NCBI GenBank assembly: GCA_017940005.1
Contig: JAGAZO010000006.1
Coordinates: forward strand, 1 to 64,000
DNA length: 64,000 nucleotides
Direction of reading: 5' to 3'
Source: Treponema sp.
GTDB taxonomy: Bacteria > Spirochaetota > Spirochaetia > Treponematales > Treponemataceae
Shown: positions 35,096 through 44,465 of the stretch, in pieces
Numbering within the stretch: the first letter of the stretch is position 1
Layout: every line of letters begins with the position of its first letter
The notes under the pieces: generated by a model
Databases searched by the model: none
Told to the model about the DNA's origin: nothing
The model's input: only the letters and a program-made list of their open reading frames with translations
Translations under genes and position numbers: made by a program

Positions 35096-35845
35096 ATGGA
35101 CTATTATCTTTTTTACAGACGTCATATCCTTGTACAGGAAAACACAATCACACTTCCTGACAGCAGTGTATGGCAAACACTCCTTACAAACGGTGATGTG
35201 CACGATATTTTTTGCGAATTAAAATATAATTACACAACCGCGTATTTGAAAAACGTTGATGTTGTACCGAAAAGATACACACTCATTCGCATACGCAAGT
35301 ACTTTGCCCAAACAGCAAATGAAGAAGGTGCAAGAGCTGCTCGCGCAAAACACTTGCTCAACTGGCGCATGTCTCATCTATTTTGTCCCGCATGCGGTGC
35401 TCCACTCAAAGATGATAAAAAGCTTACTGCACGCAACTGCACATCATGCAATATGCAATATTTTCCACGTATTGAACCGTGCATCATCGTGCTTGTGACG
35501 CAAGGCGATAAACTTTTGCTTGCACGGCATAAAGAGCGCAATCAAAACATATACACATGCATCGCAGGATTTATCGAAGCGGGCGAAAGCGCGGAACAGG
35601 CGGTTGTACGTGAAGTGCGCGAAGAAATAGGCATTGAGATACAAAATGTGCGGTACGTTGGAAGCCAAGGTTGGCCATTTCCTGACCAGCTCATGCTCGG
35701 CTTTCGCGCGGAATATAAAAGCGGCACCATACGCGTGCAAGAAGATGAGCTGTATGAAGCGAAATGGTTCTCACGCAGCGCGCTACCGCCGTTTCCCAAA
35801 CAGGGCAGCATGGGCTGGCGCTTGATTTCAGGCGTGTACGGGTAA
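35096..35845 (+). CDS. nudC: NAD(+)/NADH pyrophosphatase (NudC-like Nudix hydrolase)
   Basis: NudC cleaves NADH to NMNH and AMP and can remove NAD caps from RNA. The zinc ribbon CPACG (with APLKDDKK) and CTSCNMQYFPRIEP, and the Nudix box GFIEAGESAEQAVVREVREE, are intact. The normal family signature SQPWPFPxS here reads SQGWPFPDQ, a small departure. I chose ATG 35096 (MDYYLFYRR), giving 249 residues; a GTG at 35027 would add 23 residues with no known match. No clear ribosome site precedes either start, so the start is uncertain. Confidence 0.85.
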   Translation: MDYYLFYRRHILVQENTITLPDSSVWQTLLTNGDVHDIFCELKYNYTTAYLKNVDVVPKRYTLIRIRKYFAQTANEEGARAARAKHLLNWRMSHLFCPACGAPLKDDKKLTARNCTSCNMQYFPRIEPCIIVLVTQGDKLLLARHKERNQNIYTCIAGFIEAGESAEQAVVREVREEIGIEIQNVRYVGSQGWPFPDQLMLGFRAEYKSGTIRVQEDELYEAKWFSRSALPPFPKQGSMGWRLISGVYG

Positions 35846-36177
35846 AGCGGCTTCACCTGATTGCAGTTGCAGTCCGTTCCTGCAAGCAGTATAGGCGCAA
35901 GATGATGGCAATGCCCTCTGCTCCCACGCAAAACGCGTTTGCGTTTTGCCGATTTGTCTGGCACCGCGTAAAATAAGCGATTTACGATTTTTAAATACGT
36001 TCTAGTCTAATAATTTTGAAAAAATCTGCCTATCCATATATACAATATCATATAATCTGTCTTTCCAGAGTTTTCGCTGCACGAAAACTCACAGTTCATT
36101 ATGTGCGCTGCAGAGATGATTCGTGGAGCGACCTGCTTGGGAGCGCGGGGGAAGGCATTCCCCCACAAAGAGAGGCA
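35846..36177. other. Non-coding region with two short palindromes
   Basis: No gene is recognisable. GCAAAACGC (35928-35936) pairs with 35941-35949 around GTTT. GAGTTTTCG (36068-36076) pairs with CGAAAACTC (36082-36090) around CTGCA. The second resembles elements at 30219 and 34976. The sequence lies between the convergent nudC and MmcQ-type genes and may contain terminators. Confidence 0.5.
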
Positions 36178-37380
36178 CTACTCGCCTTCCAGCTCGCGAA
36201 TGGCAGCGTCTGGAAGATGGCGCGCGCTGCGCACTGACTGTACACCGAGTTCTCTCAAGCGGGTTCGCGGCAGTGCGTCATCGTCATAGCGTTTTTCAAG
36301 GCGCAGCACCATCTCTTTGCACGGAGTGTCGTGCGGCGCCACTTTTGCACGCGCGTTTGTCGTGCGGACATCGGCAGCGTTCGTATGTGCGGCATGAGTG
36401 CCAGCAGGCACATTCACTTCGGAGCGGTCATCGCTCGGTATGCAGTCCGTTGTAATGACGCGACACTTGTAGCGCACGGCATACACGGGCGCGCTCATGT
36501 ACATATACACGGTGTCGCCCACGCACACCGACACGCGCTGATGCCAGCGGATTGTGCCGTCGCGTCTAAAATCTTGCTCCACGTCGTAGTAATCGGGCTT
36601 CACTGGAATAATCCACGTGTGTGCCTCCCGCGCCGAAAGCAGCTTTTTCCCAGACAAGGCGCGGCTGCCTTTTTCCGTAAACGCGTGACTTTCTGCGAGC
36701 AATTTCATAATCACGCTGTCGCGCACGGTGCCGTCAAGCACTATCGTAATCCAATTTTTTTTGTTCATGTGATACGGCGGAAAAAATCCTTTTTGGGTGA
36801 TGAGGTGTGCACTTTTTTCAGGCGCAAGCTTGACATTTAAAATCTCTACACGCTTTTCGCCCTCTGTTTGCCGTTCGCTGTTGCGCGATTTTTTTGCATC
36901 ATGTTTTGCCGTAAGCTTGCCGCGCGCAATATTCATGACGATGCCGTACCACCTTTTATTTTGCGGATTTCGGAACACAGCGTATGTTGGCGCAGTCGGA
37001 AACGTGAAGTCGGGCGCATCACCGTATGCGTCGTTCACGGCACGGGCAATGCGGTTTGCCTGTGCTGACAAAAACGGCTGTTGAATAAAACACGCTTCTT
37101 TTATGCGACGCAAAACTGCGCTGTATGCTGTCCGCACCTCATTTACAAACGCACCGTGATGACGCGTGACACGGAGCGGCATATACTCTTCGTCACTTGC
37201 TATATCAAACACGCGACCTGTAATCACGCCGTTTTTTATGCACACATCTGCGCGAAACTGCTTGTCAAGAAATTGTTCAGAATAGCGATAAGAGCCGTCG
37301 CGCCCGCGCACAAAGCCAAACGGCACAAACGCGGCATCATTCGGCGTACTTCGCGCAAAGATTTCTTCCTCTATGGTCAT
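36178..37380 (-). CDS. MmcQ/YjbR family protein with EVE-like C-terminal domain
   Basis: This 400-residue protein has an N-terminal half typical of long MmcQ/YjbR proteins (PFGFVRGRDGSYRYS; FDIASDEEYMPLRV; ACFIQQPFLSAQANRI), the MmcQ/CyaY-like domain itself (TYAVFRNPQNKRWYGIVMNI; VEILNVKLAPEK; GFFPPYHMNKKNWITIVLDG), and a PUA/EVE-like segment near residues 265-315 (TWIIPVKPDYYDVEQDF; VGDTVYMYMSAPVYAVRYKC). EVE and PUA-like domains bind modified bases or RNA. The last 85 residues have no recognised fold. Its cellular role is unknown; it is monocistronic. Confidence 0.75.
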   Translation of the reverse strand: MTIEEEIFARSTPNDAAFVPFGFVRGRDGSYRYSEQFLDKQFRADVCIKNGVITGRVFDIASDEEYMPLRVTRHHGAFVNEVRTAYSAVLRRIKEACFIQQPFLSAQANRIARAVNDAYGDAPDFTFPTAPTYAVFRNPQNKRWYGIVMNIARGKLTAKHDAKKSRNSERQTEGEKRVEILNVKLAPEKSAHLITQKGFFPPYHMNKKNWITIVLDGTVRDSVIMKLLAESHAFTEKGSRALSGKKLLSAREAHTWIIPVKPDYYDVEQDFRRDGTIRWHQRVSVCVGDTVYMYMSAPVYAVRYKCRVITTDCIPSDDRSEVNVPAGTHAAHTNAADVRTTNARAKVAPHDTPCKEMVLRLEKRYDDDALPRTRLRELGVQSVRSARHLPDAAIRELEGE

Positions 37381-37603
37381 TGCTCTGCCTAGGTAAATTG
37401 CTTTTCTTTTTTTGATAATACCATATTTTCAAGAAAATATCTTGTAATAATTGCTGTTTATTTACAAAAGAACAACAAATTCTTGCCACGCAAGATTTTT
37501 GACACAATATACAGGCGATACTGCAAAAAAATAATTTTATTTATAACATTTTTTTTAATTAGTATTCACAAGTTACCCAATCTGTCAAAGTGCATGATTT
37601 TTC
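37381..37603. other. Non-coding region upstream of acyl-CoA operon
   Basis: AT-rich sequence with no recognisable gene, holding the 5' region of the divergent MmcQ-type gene and the upstream side of the promoter at 37604. Confidence 0.5.
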
Positions 37604-37631
37604 TTGACATATCAAAATAATGAGTTATACT
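37604..37631 (+). promoter_or_regulatory. Strong promoter of the acyl-CoA operon
   Basis: Consensus TTGACA (37604-37609), a 16-nt spacer and TATACT (37626-37631). The mRNA would start near 37638, giving a 69-nt leader with AGGAG about 8 nt before the ATG at 37707. Confidence 0.75.
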
Positions 37632-37706
37632 ATATTTATATTCAATTATATAATTTTTCAAAACTATGATTGGATATGACCACATTTTATGGTATAGGAG
37701 TTTCTT

Positions 37707-39251
37707 ATGGCAAAAGTAATGACAGCACAGGAAGCAGTACGTACCTGTATCAAAGACGGTGATACAGTGGCATTCAACGGCTTTGTCTGCGCTGTGCACG
37801 CAGAAGAAATCAGTAAATCTATTCAGGATGAATTCTTAGCGAACAACTCGCCGAAAAATTTGACTGTGCTCTACGCCGCAGGTCAAGGAGATTCTGGCGA
37901 GCGGCAGCTGAATCATCTGGCAGAAGAAGGGCTGTGTTCCTGTGTTATCGGCGGACACTGGGGGCTTGAGCCGCGGATGCAGAAACTTGCATTGGAAAAC
38001 AAAGTGGCGGCGTACAATTTGCCACAGGGCGCGATTTCCCAGCTGTTCCGTGAAATTGCAGCAAAACGCCCCGGACTTATCACCCATGTGGGACTGAAAA
38101 CGTTCGTTGACCCGCGTCTTGAAGGCGGTAAAATCAACGATAAAGCACGTGAGCGCGGCGATGTGGTAAAAGTCATCGAAATCGACGGCAAAGAAAAGCT
38201 TTTTTATCCATCAATTCCTATCAATGCGGCTGTTTTGCGCGCCACGTTTGCGGACACACAGGGCAACTGTACACTTGAACACGAAGGCACGCTTGCAGAC
38301 GTGTTGCCGATTGCGCAGGCAGCAAAGACGAATGGCGGCAAAGTTATCGTTGAAGTGGAAAAAGTCGTAGAATACGGTTCACTTGACGCGCGGCTCATAC
38401 ATATTCCCGGCATCTATGTCGATGCCATTGTCGTGGCAAAACCGGAAAATCACTTGCAGACAAAAGCGACTGCATACAATCCCGCATTTTCAGGCGAAAA
38501 GCGCGTTCCTGTAGACTCAGTTGAGCCGCTTGCCATGTCAAACCGCAAAATCATCGCGCGCCGCTGCGCCATGGAACTCATTCCGAATGCGGTCGTAAAC
38601 CTTGGCATTGGTATGCCCGAAGGCGTTGCATCAATCGTGGCGGAAGAAGGCATTTCGGGCATGGTGCTCACCACAGAATCAGGAACGATTGGCGGCGTTC
38701 CCGCTGGCGGCGGCGATTTCGGCGTCACAACAAACCCTGACGCCATTTTACACCAGTCGTTCCAGTTTGACTTCTACGACGGCGGCGGCCTCGACATCGC
38801 GTTTCTCGGACTTGCAGAAGCAGATGAAAAAGGCAACGTCAACGTGTCGCGCTTTGGTCCGAAAATCGCTGGGTGCGGCGGGTTTATCAATATCACGCAG
38901 AACACCAAAAAAGTCATCTTTTGCGGCACGTTCACCGCGGGCGGTTTAAAGCAGTCTGTCAAAGGCGGCAAGCTCGTCATCGATGCGGAAGGCTCGAGCA
39001 AAAAATTTCTCAAGGCAGTTGAGCAGGTAACATTTTCCGGCAGCTATGCGCAGGAGATGAAGCAGGACATCCTGTACGTGACAGAGCGTGCAGTGTTCAA
39101 GCTTACGCCAGAAGGCGTTGAGCTTATCGAAGTTGCACCGGGAATTGACGTTGAAAAAGATGTGCTTGCATACATGGACTTCAAGCCCATTATGAAGAAC
39201 GTCAAAGAGATGGATGCCCGCATCTTCCAAGACGGCAAGATGGGGCTATAA
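37707..39251 (+). CDS. Acyl-CoA:acetate/3-oxoacid CoA-transferase (fused subunits)
   Basis: This 514-residue class I CoA transferase has both halves in one chain, as in propionate CoA-transferase and YdiF. The catalytic Glu, which forms the acyl-CoA thioester, is E324 in TTESGTIGGVPAGGG. The N-terminal half has GDTVAFNGFVCAVHAEEI, and GLGIGMPEGVASIV-like NLGIGMPEGVASIVAEEG opens the second half. It heads an operon with a hydratase, an acyl-CoA dehydrogenase and EtfBA, so it probably moves CoA between a short acid (acetate, butyrate or propionate) and an acyl chain. Confidence 0.92.
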   Translation: MAKVMTAQEAVRTCIKDGDTVAFNGFVCAVHAEEISKSIQDEFLANNSPKNLTVLYAAGQGDSGERQLNHLAEEGLCSCVIGGHWGLEPRMQKLALENKVAAYNLPQGAISQLFREIAAKRPGLITHVGLKTFVDPRLEGGKINDKARERGDVVKVIEIDGKEKLFYPSIPINAAVLRATFADTQGNCTLEHEGTLADVLPIAQAAKTNGGKVIVEVEKVVEYGSLDARLIHIPGIYVDAIVVAKPENHLQTKATAYNPAFSGEKRVPVDSVEPLAMSNRKIIARRCAMELIPNAVVNLGIGMPEGVASIVAEEGISGMVLTTESGTIGGVPAGGGDFGVTTNPDAILHQSFQFDFYDGGGLDIAFLGLAEADEKGNVNVSRFGPKIAGCGGFINITQNTKKVIFCGTFTAGGLKQSVKGGKLVIDAEGSSKKFLKAVEQVTFSGSYAQEMKQDILYVTERAVFKLTPEGVELIEVAPGIDVEKDVLAYMDFKPIMKNVKEMDARIFQDGKMGL

Positions 39252-39367
39252 TTCGCAAGCAGCATGTGCTCTGTTGCAGTACAACGGAGCACATGTTTTA
39301 TTTGCGGCTAATCTACAGGTAATATATGCACTGTACAAGTGCTATAATTTTTATTTGGAGGCAGATA

Positions 39368-39775
39368 ATGACTATCAATGAAATGAAAGTGGGAGACAGC
39401 GCAAGTTTCACCAAAACAGTGACGGAAACAGATGTATATCTGTTTGCCGGCATATCGGGTGACTTGAATCCAGCGCACACTAATGAAGTTGCGGCAAGCA
39501 AGACAATGTTCAAAACACGTATTGCGCACGGTATATTAGGTGCAAGCTTTATATCAGCTACAATCGGTATGCAGTTGCCAGGTCCTGGAACTATCTATGT
39601 ATCACAAGATTTGAAATTTACTGCACCTGTTCGCATCGGGGATACAGTGACTGCAACAGTAACAGTGACAGAAATCAACACCGAGAAAAATCGTGCCATT
39701 TTGGAGACAATCCTCACCAATCAAGATGGAACAGTTGCTATCAAAGGTCAGGCAACTGTTATGCCTCCAAAATAA
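39368..39775 (+). CDS. MaoC-like (R)-specific enoyl-CoA hydratase
   Basis: This 135-residue hot-dog-fold protein adds or removes water on short enoyl-CoA thioesters. The hydratase 2 signature is present: FAGISGDLNPAHTNEVAA with the catalytic Asp and His, then IAHGILGASFISATIG. I chose ATG 39368 because GGAGG lies 6 nt before it; an in-frame ATG at 39326 has none. In this operon it takes the step usually given to crotonase, but with R stereochemistry, producing or consuming (R)-3-hydroxyacyl-CoA. Confidence 0.88.
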   Translation: MTINEMKVGDSASFTKTVTETDVYLFAGISGDLNPAHTNEVAASKTMFKTRIAHGILGASFISATIGMQLPGPGTIYVSQDLKFTAPVRIGDTVTATVTVTEINTEKNRAILETILTNQDGTVAIKGQATVMPPK

Positions 39776-39920
39776 TAAACACAAGCTTTTAAAACTGCAT
39801 TTTTTATCAGCAAAATTGATTACTATAAGGGTTTCAACTGCGGCAGGGGAAGTCTCTGCCGCAACGGAAAAGAAATTATGCGTTTCTTTCCAAAATAATA
39901 CACCAACGGAGGAATAAAAC

Positions 39921-41093
39921 ATGGATTTCACTTTGAGCAGAGAACAGCTCATGACGCGGCAACTATTCCGTGATTTCGCGCAGAATGAAGTGAAGCCGCT
40001 TGCCGCTCAGGTTGACGAAGAGGAAATGTTTCCTGAAGAAACTGTCAAAAAGATGGCAAAGCTCGGTTTCATGGGCATTCCTGTGTCGAAAGAATACGGA
40101 GGAGCAGGTGGCGACACACTAACATATGCAATGTGCATTGAAGAATTGGCAAAAGTATGCGCGACCACTGCTGTCATTGTTTCCGCACACACATCATTGT
40201 GCATAGACCCCATCATGCACTACGGCACAGAAGACCAGAAACGCAAATATGTTCCTGATTTAGCATCGGGCAAAAAGCTCGGCGCATTTGGGTTGACCGA
40301 GCCAGGAGCAGGTACCGATGCGCAAGGCCAGCAGACAGTCGCCGTGCTTGACGGCGACCACTGGGTTCTAAACGGCAGCAAAATATTCATTACGAATGCA
40401 GGATTTGCTGATGTATTTATCGTCATAGCTATCACAGGTACAGTGACGGACAAAAGAGGCAATCCAACAAAAGAAATCAGTGCATTTATCGTAGAACGCA
40501 ATTTTCCCGGCTTCTCGGTCGGTAAACACGAAAAGAAAATGGGCATACGCGGTTCGTCCACATGCGAACTTATTTTTGAAGACTGCATCGTGCCAAAAGA
40601 AAATATGCTCGGTATACAGGGCAAAGGCTTCAACATTGCCATGGGTACGCTTGACGGCGGGCGCATCGGTATTGCGGCACAAGCACTCGGCATTGCTGAA
40701 GGCGCAATCGACGAAACAATTAAATACACAAAAGAGCGCGTGCAATTCAGAAAACGCATCAGTCAATTTCAGAACACGCAATTTGAGCTTGCAGATATGG
40801 CGGCACGTGCACAGGCAGCACAGTATCTGGTGTACGCAGCAGCATGCAAAAAAGACGCCGCAAATGCAGGTGCAAATGTGCGCTTCTCCGCAGATGCTGC
40901 TATGGCAAAATTAGTTTCAGCAGAAACGGCAAGCGATGTAACTCGTCGATGCGTGCAGCTTTTCGGTGGTTATGGCTATACTCGCGACTATCCTGTTGAA
41001 CGCATGATGCGAGATGCAAAGATTACTGAAATCTATGAAGGCACAAGCGAAGTGCAGCGCATGGTTATTGCTGGCAACATAGGCGTTAACTAA
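39921..41093 (+). CDS. Short-chain (butyryl-CoA type) acyl-CoA dehydrogenase
   Basis: This 390-residue flavoprotein desaturates acyl-CoA at C2-C3 or, with EtfAB, reduces crotonyl-CoA to butyryl-CoA. Family motifs are [17 protein letters not shown] (FAD contact), [29 protein letters not shown], and [18 protein letters not shown], which contains the catalytic Glu. It is followed 23 nt later by etfB. In anaerobes this arrangement supports electron bifurcation, but no NADH dehydrogenase or Rnf gene is in the window. AGGAGG precedes the ATG at 39921. Confidence 0.94.
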   Translation: MDFTLSREQLMTRQLFRDFAQNEVKPLAAQVDEEEMFPEETVKKMAKLGFMGIPVSKEYGGAGGDTLTYAMCIEELAKVCATTAVIVSAHTSLCIDPIMHYGTEDQKRKYVPDLASGKKLGAFGLTEPGAGTDAQGQQTVAVLDGDHWVLNGSKIFITNAGFADVFIVIAITGTVTDKRGNPTKEISAFIVERNFPGFSVGKHEKKMGIRGSSTCELIFEDCIVPKENMLGIQGKGFNIAMGTLDGGRIGIAAQALGIAEGAIDETIKYTKERVQFRKRISQFQNTQFELADMAARAQAAQYLVYAAACKKDAANAGANVRFSADAAMAKLVSAETASDVTRRCVQLFGGYGYTRDYPVERMMRDAKITEIYEGTSEVQRMVIAGNIGVN

Positions 41094-41116
41094 GATATTT
41101 TTATTAGGAGAACTAC

Positions 41117-41917
41117 ATGAAAATTATTGTTTGTGTGAAACAAGTTCCCGATACATCAGGAAAAGTTGCCGTAAAAGAAAACGGACAGCTTGATCGCGCT
41201 TCAATGGCGACCATCACAAATCCTGATGACTTGAACGCGATTGAGGCAGCGCTTCAACTGAAAGACGAAACAGGGTGTGAAGTTGTTGCCGTTTCTATGG
41301 GACCTGCTCCTGCAGAAAGTATGCTCCGCGAGCTTTTGGCGCGTGGCGTTGACAGGGCAGTGCTTGTAAGTGCACGTGAATTCGGCGGCAGTGACACATA
41401 TGCAACGAGCCAGATTCTTGCAGCGGCAGTGCGCCGTATCGGTGTTGGTCCGGATGATATTGTATTCTGCGGGCGGCAGGCTATTGACGGCGACACCGCA
41501 CAAGTTGGTCCGCAGATTGCTGAAAAGCTCGGCTTGCCGCAGATTACGTATGCCGCCGAAATCAAAAAAGACGGCAATACCATAACAGTCAAACGTATGC
41601 TTGAAGACGGCTACATGTTGCTTAAAGTCAAGACGCCGTGTCTTATCACGTGCATCAAAGAACTCAACACGCCGCGCTATATGAGTGTGAACGGCATTCT
41701 GGAATGCTACTCAAAGCCGTATGAAGTGTTCGACTATGAAGCACTCAAAGATGACCCGCTCATCGACAAAGATACGATTGGTTTGGAAGGCTCCCCGACG
41801 AATGTGTACAAATCATTTACACCGCCGCAAAAGGGTGCAGGTACGATGCTTGAAGGCGCCGACAAAGCCACCTGTGAAAAACTGGTAGGCATGCTGGTTG
41901 AAAAGCATATCATCTAA
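41117..41917 (+). CDS. etfB: Electron transfer flavoprotein, beta subunit
   Basis: EtfB pairs with EtfA to move electrons between acyl-CoA dehydrogenase and another carrier. It begins MKIIVCVKQVPDTSGKVAV, with NPDDLNAIEAALQLKDETG, GRQAIDGDTAQVGPQIAEKLG and a C-terminal recognition-loop region. It has 266 residues, normal length. AGGAG lies before the ATG. The beta-chain family with this sequence includes bifurcating members, but the distinguishing residues cannot be judged without alignment. Confidence 0.95.
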   Translation: MKIIVCVKQVPDTSGKVAVKENGQLDRASMATITNPDDLNAIEAALQLKDETGCEVVAVSMGPAPAESMLRELLARGVDRAVLVSAREFGGSDTYATSQILAAAVRRIGVGPDDIVFCGRQAIDGDTAQVGPQIAEKLGLPQITYAAEIKKDGNTITVKRMLEDGYMLLKVKTPCLITCIKELNTPRYMSVNGILECYSKPYEVFDYEALKDDPLIDKDTIGLEGSPTNVYKSFTPPQKGAGTMLEGADKATCEKLVGMLVEKHII

Positions 41918-41936
41918 AGTGCGAGAGGAGTAATAC

Positions 41937-43040
41937 ATGGCATACAATAGCAAAGACACCGCCGCTTTTAAAGGCGTTTGGGTATTTTGTGAACAGCGCA
42001 ATGGAGAAATTCTCAACACTTCATTTGAGCTGTTAAGCGAGGGACGAAAGCTCGCAAATGATTTGAAGACAGAGCTATGCGGCGTCGTTCTCGGAAAAGG
42101 AATCAAAGATGACGCGTTGAAAGGACTCGGTGGATACGGCGCTGACAAAGTTTTCTACTGCGAGCATGACCTTTTAGCAGACTACACGACAGACGCATAC
42201 ACAAAGGTCATCAATGCATTGGTAGAAGACAAAAAACCAGAAGTGATGCTCATAGGCGCAACGACAATCGGACGCGACTTGGGACCACGCTGTGCAGCAC
42301 GGTTGCACACGGGCTTGACTGCGGACACCACGCATCTCGACGTAGACACAGGTAAGTACAAGGAATTTCTGCGCACAAGCTCAACAATAGCTGTTGACAA
42401 AATTCCATTTGAGGAAAACACGAACCTCAAGATGACGCGTCCAGCATTCGGTGGTCACTTGATGGCAACGATTATCTGTCCACGTTTCCGCCCGCAGATT
42501 GCAACAGTCCGTCCGGGCGTTATGAAAAAGCAGGATTTTGACAGCGCAAAAGCGGGAAAAACAGTTGTAGAAAAAGTACCGGTAACGCTTTCAAAGAGCG
42601 ACATCAGCGTCGACATCGTTGAAATCAAGAAAACTGCAAAAGACCTTGTAGATTTAATCGGCGCAAATATCGTCGTATCTGTTGGACGCGGCATCAGCAA
42701 AGACCCGAAAGCGGGCATCAAACTTGCTGAAGATTTGGCAACTGCGCTCGGCGGCGTTGTCGGTGCATCTCGTGCAGTTGTCGATGCCGGCTGGATTGAC
42801 GCGAATCAGCAGGTAGGACAGACAGGCAAAACAGTGCACCCGCACATCTACGTAGCGCTCGGCATCTCTGGTGCAATTCAGCACTTGGCGGGCATGCAAG
42901 ATTCAGAATACATCATTGCGGTGAACAAAAATGCCGATGCGCCGATTTTCCAAGTAGCAGATTACGGCATTGCTGGCGATCTCTTTAAAGTGACGCCGAT
43001 GCTCGTTGAAGCGGTAAAGGCAGCAAAAGGCAGCTTGTAA
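41937..43040 (+). CDS. etfA: Electron transfer flavoprotein, alpha subunit
   Basis: EtfA holds the FAD. The C-terminal FAD domain is clear: VVSVGRGISKDPKAGIKLAE, GASRAVVDAGWIDANQQVGQ, TGKTVHPHIYVALGISGAIQ and IIAVNKNADAPIFQVADYGI. The N-terminal part (WVFCEQRNGEILNTSFELL) is normal. It lies 19 nt after etfB with GAGAGGAG before the ATG, and is the last gene of the operon; a strong terminator follows 55 nt later. It has 367 residues, a little longer than typical. Confidence 0.95.
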   Translation: MAYNSKDTAAFKGVWVFCEQRNGEILNTSFELLSEGRKLANDLKTELCGVVLGKGIKDDALKGLGGYGADKVFYCEHDLLADYTTDAYTKVINALVEDKKPEVMLIGATTIGRDLGPRCAARLHTGLTADTTHLDVDTGKYKEFLRTSSTIAVDKIPFEENTNLKMTRPAFGGHLMATIICPRFRPQIATVRPGVMKKQDFDSAKAGKTVVEKVPVTLSKSDISVDIVEIKKTAKDLVDLIGANIVVSVGRGISKDPKAGIKLAEDLATALGGVVGASRAVVDAGWIDANQQVGQTGKTVHPHIYVALGISGAIQHLAGMQDSEYIIAVNKNADAPIFQVADYGIAGDLFKVTPMLVEAVKAAKGSL

Positions 43041-43095
43041 ACAACAGAGCGCGTTGTGCAATGCACTTCGGCTGTGTTGTATATTGCTCGATTGA

Positions 43096-43133
43096 CAGGG
43101 CTTCTACATGACATTGTAGAAGCCCTGTTTTTT
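43096..43133 (+). terminator. Rho-independent terminator of acyl-CoA operon
   Basis: Arms CAGGGCTTCTACA (43096-43108) and 43115-43127 are perfect 13-bp complements around loop TGACAT and are followed by six T bases (43128-43133). Confidence 0.9.
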
Positions 43134-43281
43134 ACAGCTTTTACGATGCGGAAAAACGCCGCTTCTTGCACAAAAAACAACAAATCGCCCGTTATGCAAG
43201 CAGCAGATAAAATCATAATCTTGGCACAGGTTTTTCGAATATGAAAACCACATATTCCCGCTCCCAGCTTTCGCATGCGCC

Positions 43282-44373
43282 TCATTCAATAGCGAGCGTC
43301 ACTTCCATAACAAGCGGATTGTGGTCTGAATACACAAAGCCTAAATCTTGCGTCTTGCACGATGTAACTGCTACATTAGCAGAAACGACAAAACCGTCTA
43401 TAACATAATACTGAAACGATGATTTATTAGCATCTTTGTACGGCTGGTCGAGCGAGCGGCAGCTAGGAACATCGGCATCCATAAAAAAACGCACATCATC
43501 GGAAAAAGATGCAACGTCAATTTCTCCCGCCCGCCATTTTCCTTCTTGCGTCGGATAGCGCGAGGCATCTACATTTGAAAACAGCTGATTGAAGTCGCCG
43601 CCTGCTATGACGTAGTTGCCCGCATCAATTTCTTTTTGCACGACATTTTTAAACAGCGCTGTCTGTGCAATTTTGCCTTCGCCCTCATCATATGCTTCTA
43701 AATGCAAGTTGATGAGTACAAGCTCTTTGTTTGAATCTGCCACAGGTACACGGCTCACAATAAGACAGCGCTTTAAGTTTGCCACGCGCACTGGCCACGA
43801 GAACGAAATGGGAAGCTGCACGCGCTCACTCGATGTAATGCCAAACGCGCTCATCAAAAGCACACCAGAGTCAACTTTTCCGAGTGGCGGAACAGGATAC
43901 GGTACATACGCAACTTTGTAATTGTTCGCAAACGAGCTTGCATATGGTTGCACTGCATCTCTCATGTATGCAACCTCATCGATTTTATGCGAGCGCGAAG
44001 ATGCGAGGTCAACTTCCTGCAAAAACAAAACGTCAGGCGCAACAGTGCGTATGGCTTCTACAATGCCTGCAAGATTTTCGTGAACGCGTGCGCGGCTCGC
44101 TGTTCGTACCATCGTACCGCCGTCCATAAAAAAATCAGCGTTGTCGCCGAGCGCACCGTAGCCGATATTCCACGTCATCACAGTTATCGGCTCGCCTAAA
44201 GCAACTTTACGCGATGTGTTTGCCGCAATATCAAGCGTTTCCGTTTCTTTCGGACGATACTCAACAACAGTCAAAAACAGTATGAACAACACACACACGC
44301 ATACTACAGCGAGTATAACTGCTCCAATCGCCTTGAGCACATGGAGCATATTTTTTGCCAAATGATTTTTCAT
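43282..44373 (-). CDS. Membrane-anchored endonuclease/exonuclease/phosphatase protein
   Basis: The EEP fold is visible: VMTWNIGYGALGDNADFF, DVLFLQEVDLASSRS (catalytic Glu), VLINLHLEAYDEGE, VIAGGDFNQLFSN and YSDHNPLVMEV (catalytic His). An N-terminal helix (LKAIGAVILAVVCVCVLFIL) anchors it, so the catalytic domain lies in the periplasm. Substrates of relatives include nucleic acids, phospholipids and inositol phosphates; this one is not defined. I chose ATG 44373, with AGGAAA before it, rather than 44388. Confidence 0.82.
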   Translation of the reverse strand: MKNHLAKNMLHVLKAIGAVILAVVCVCVLFILFLTVVEYRPKETETLDIAANTSRKVALGEPITVMTWNIGYGALGDNADFFMDGGTMVRTASRARVHENLAGIVEAIRTVAPDVLFLQEVDLASSRSHKIDEVAYMRDAVQPYASSFANNYKVAYVPYPVPPLGKVDSGVLLMSAFGITSSERVQLPISFSWPVRVANLKRCLIVSRVPVADSNKELVLINLHLEAYDEGEGKIAQTALFKNVVQKEIDAGNYVIAGGDFNQLFSNVDASRYPTQEGKWRAGEIDVASFSDDVRFFMDADVPSCRSLDQPYKDANKSSFQYYVIDGFVVSANVAVTSCKTQDLGFVYSDHNPLVMEVTLAIE

Positions 44374-44465
44374 ATATTTCCTCATCATGCATTATATGAA
44401 AAAATGCGCTCTCTGTGGAGTGGGGAACGATACGCTTTCTTTTGCCAAGCAACATGCGCTTTTCG

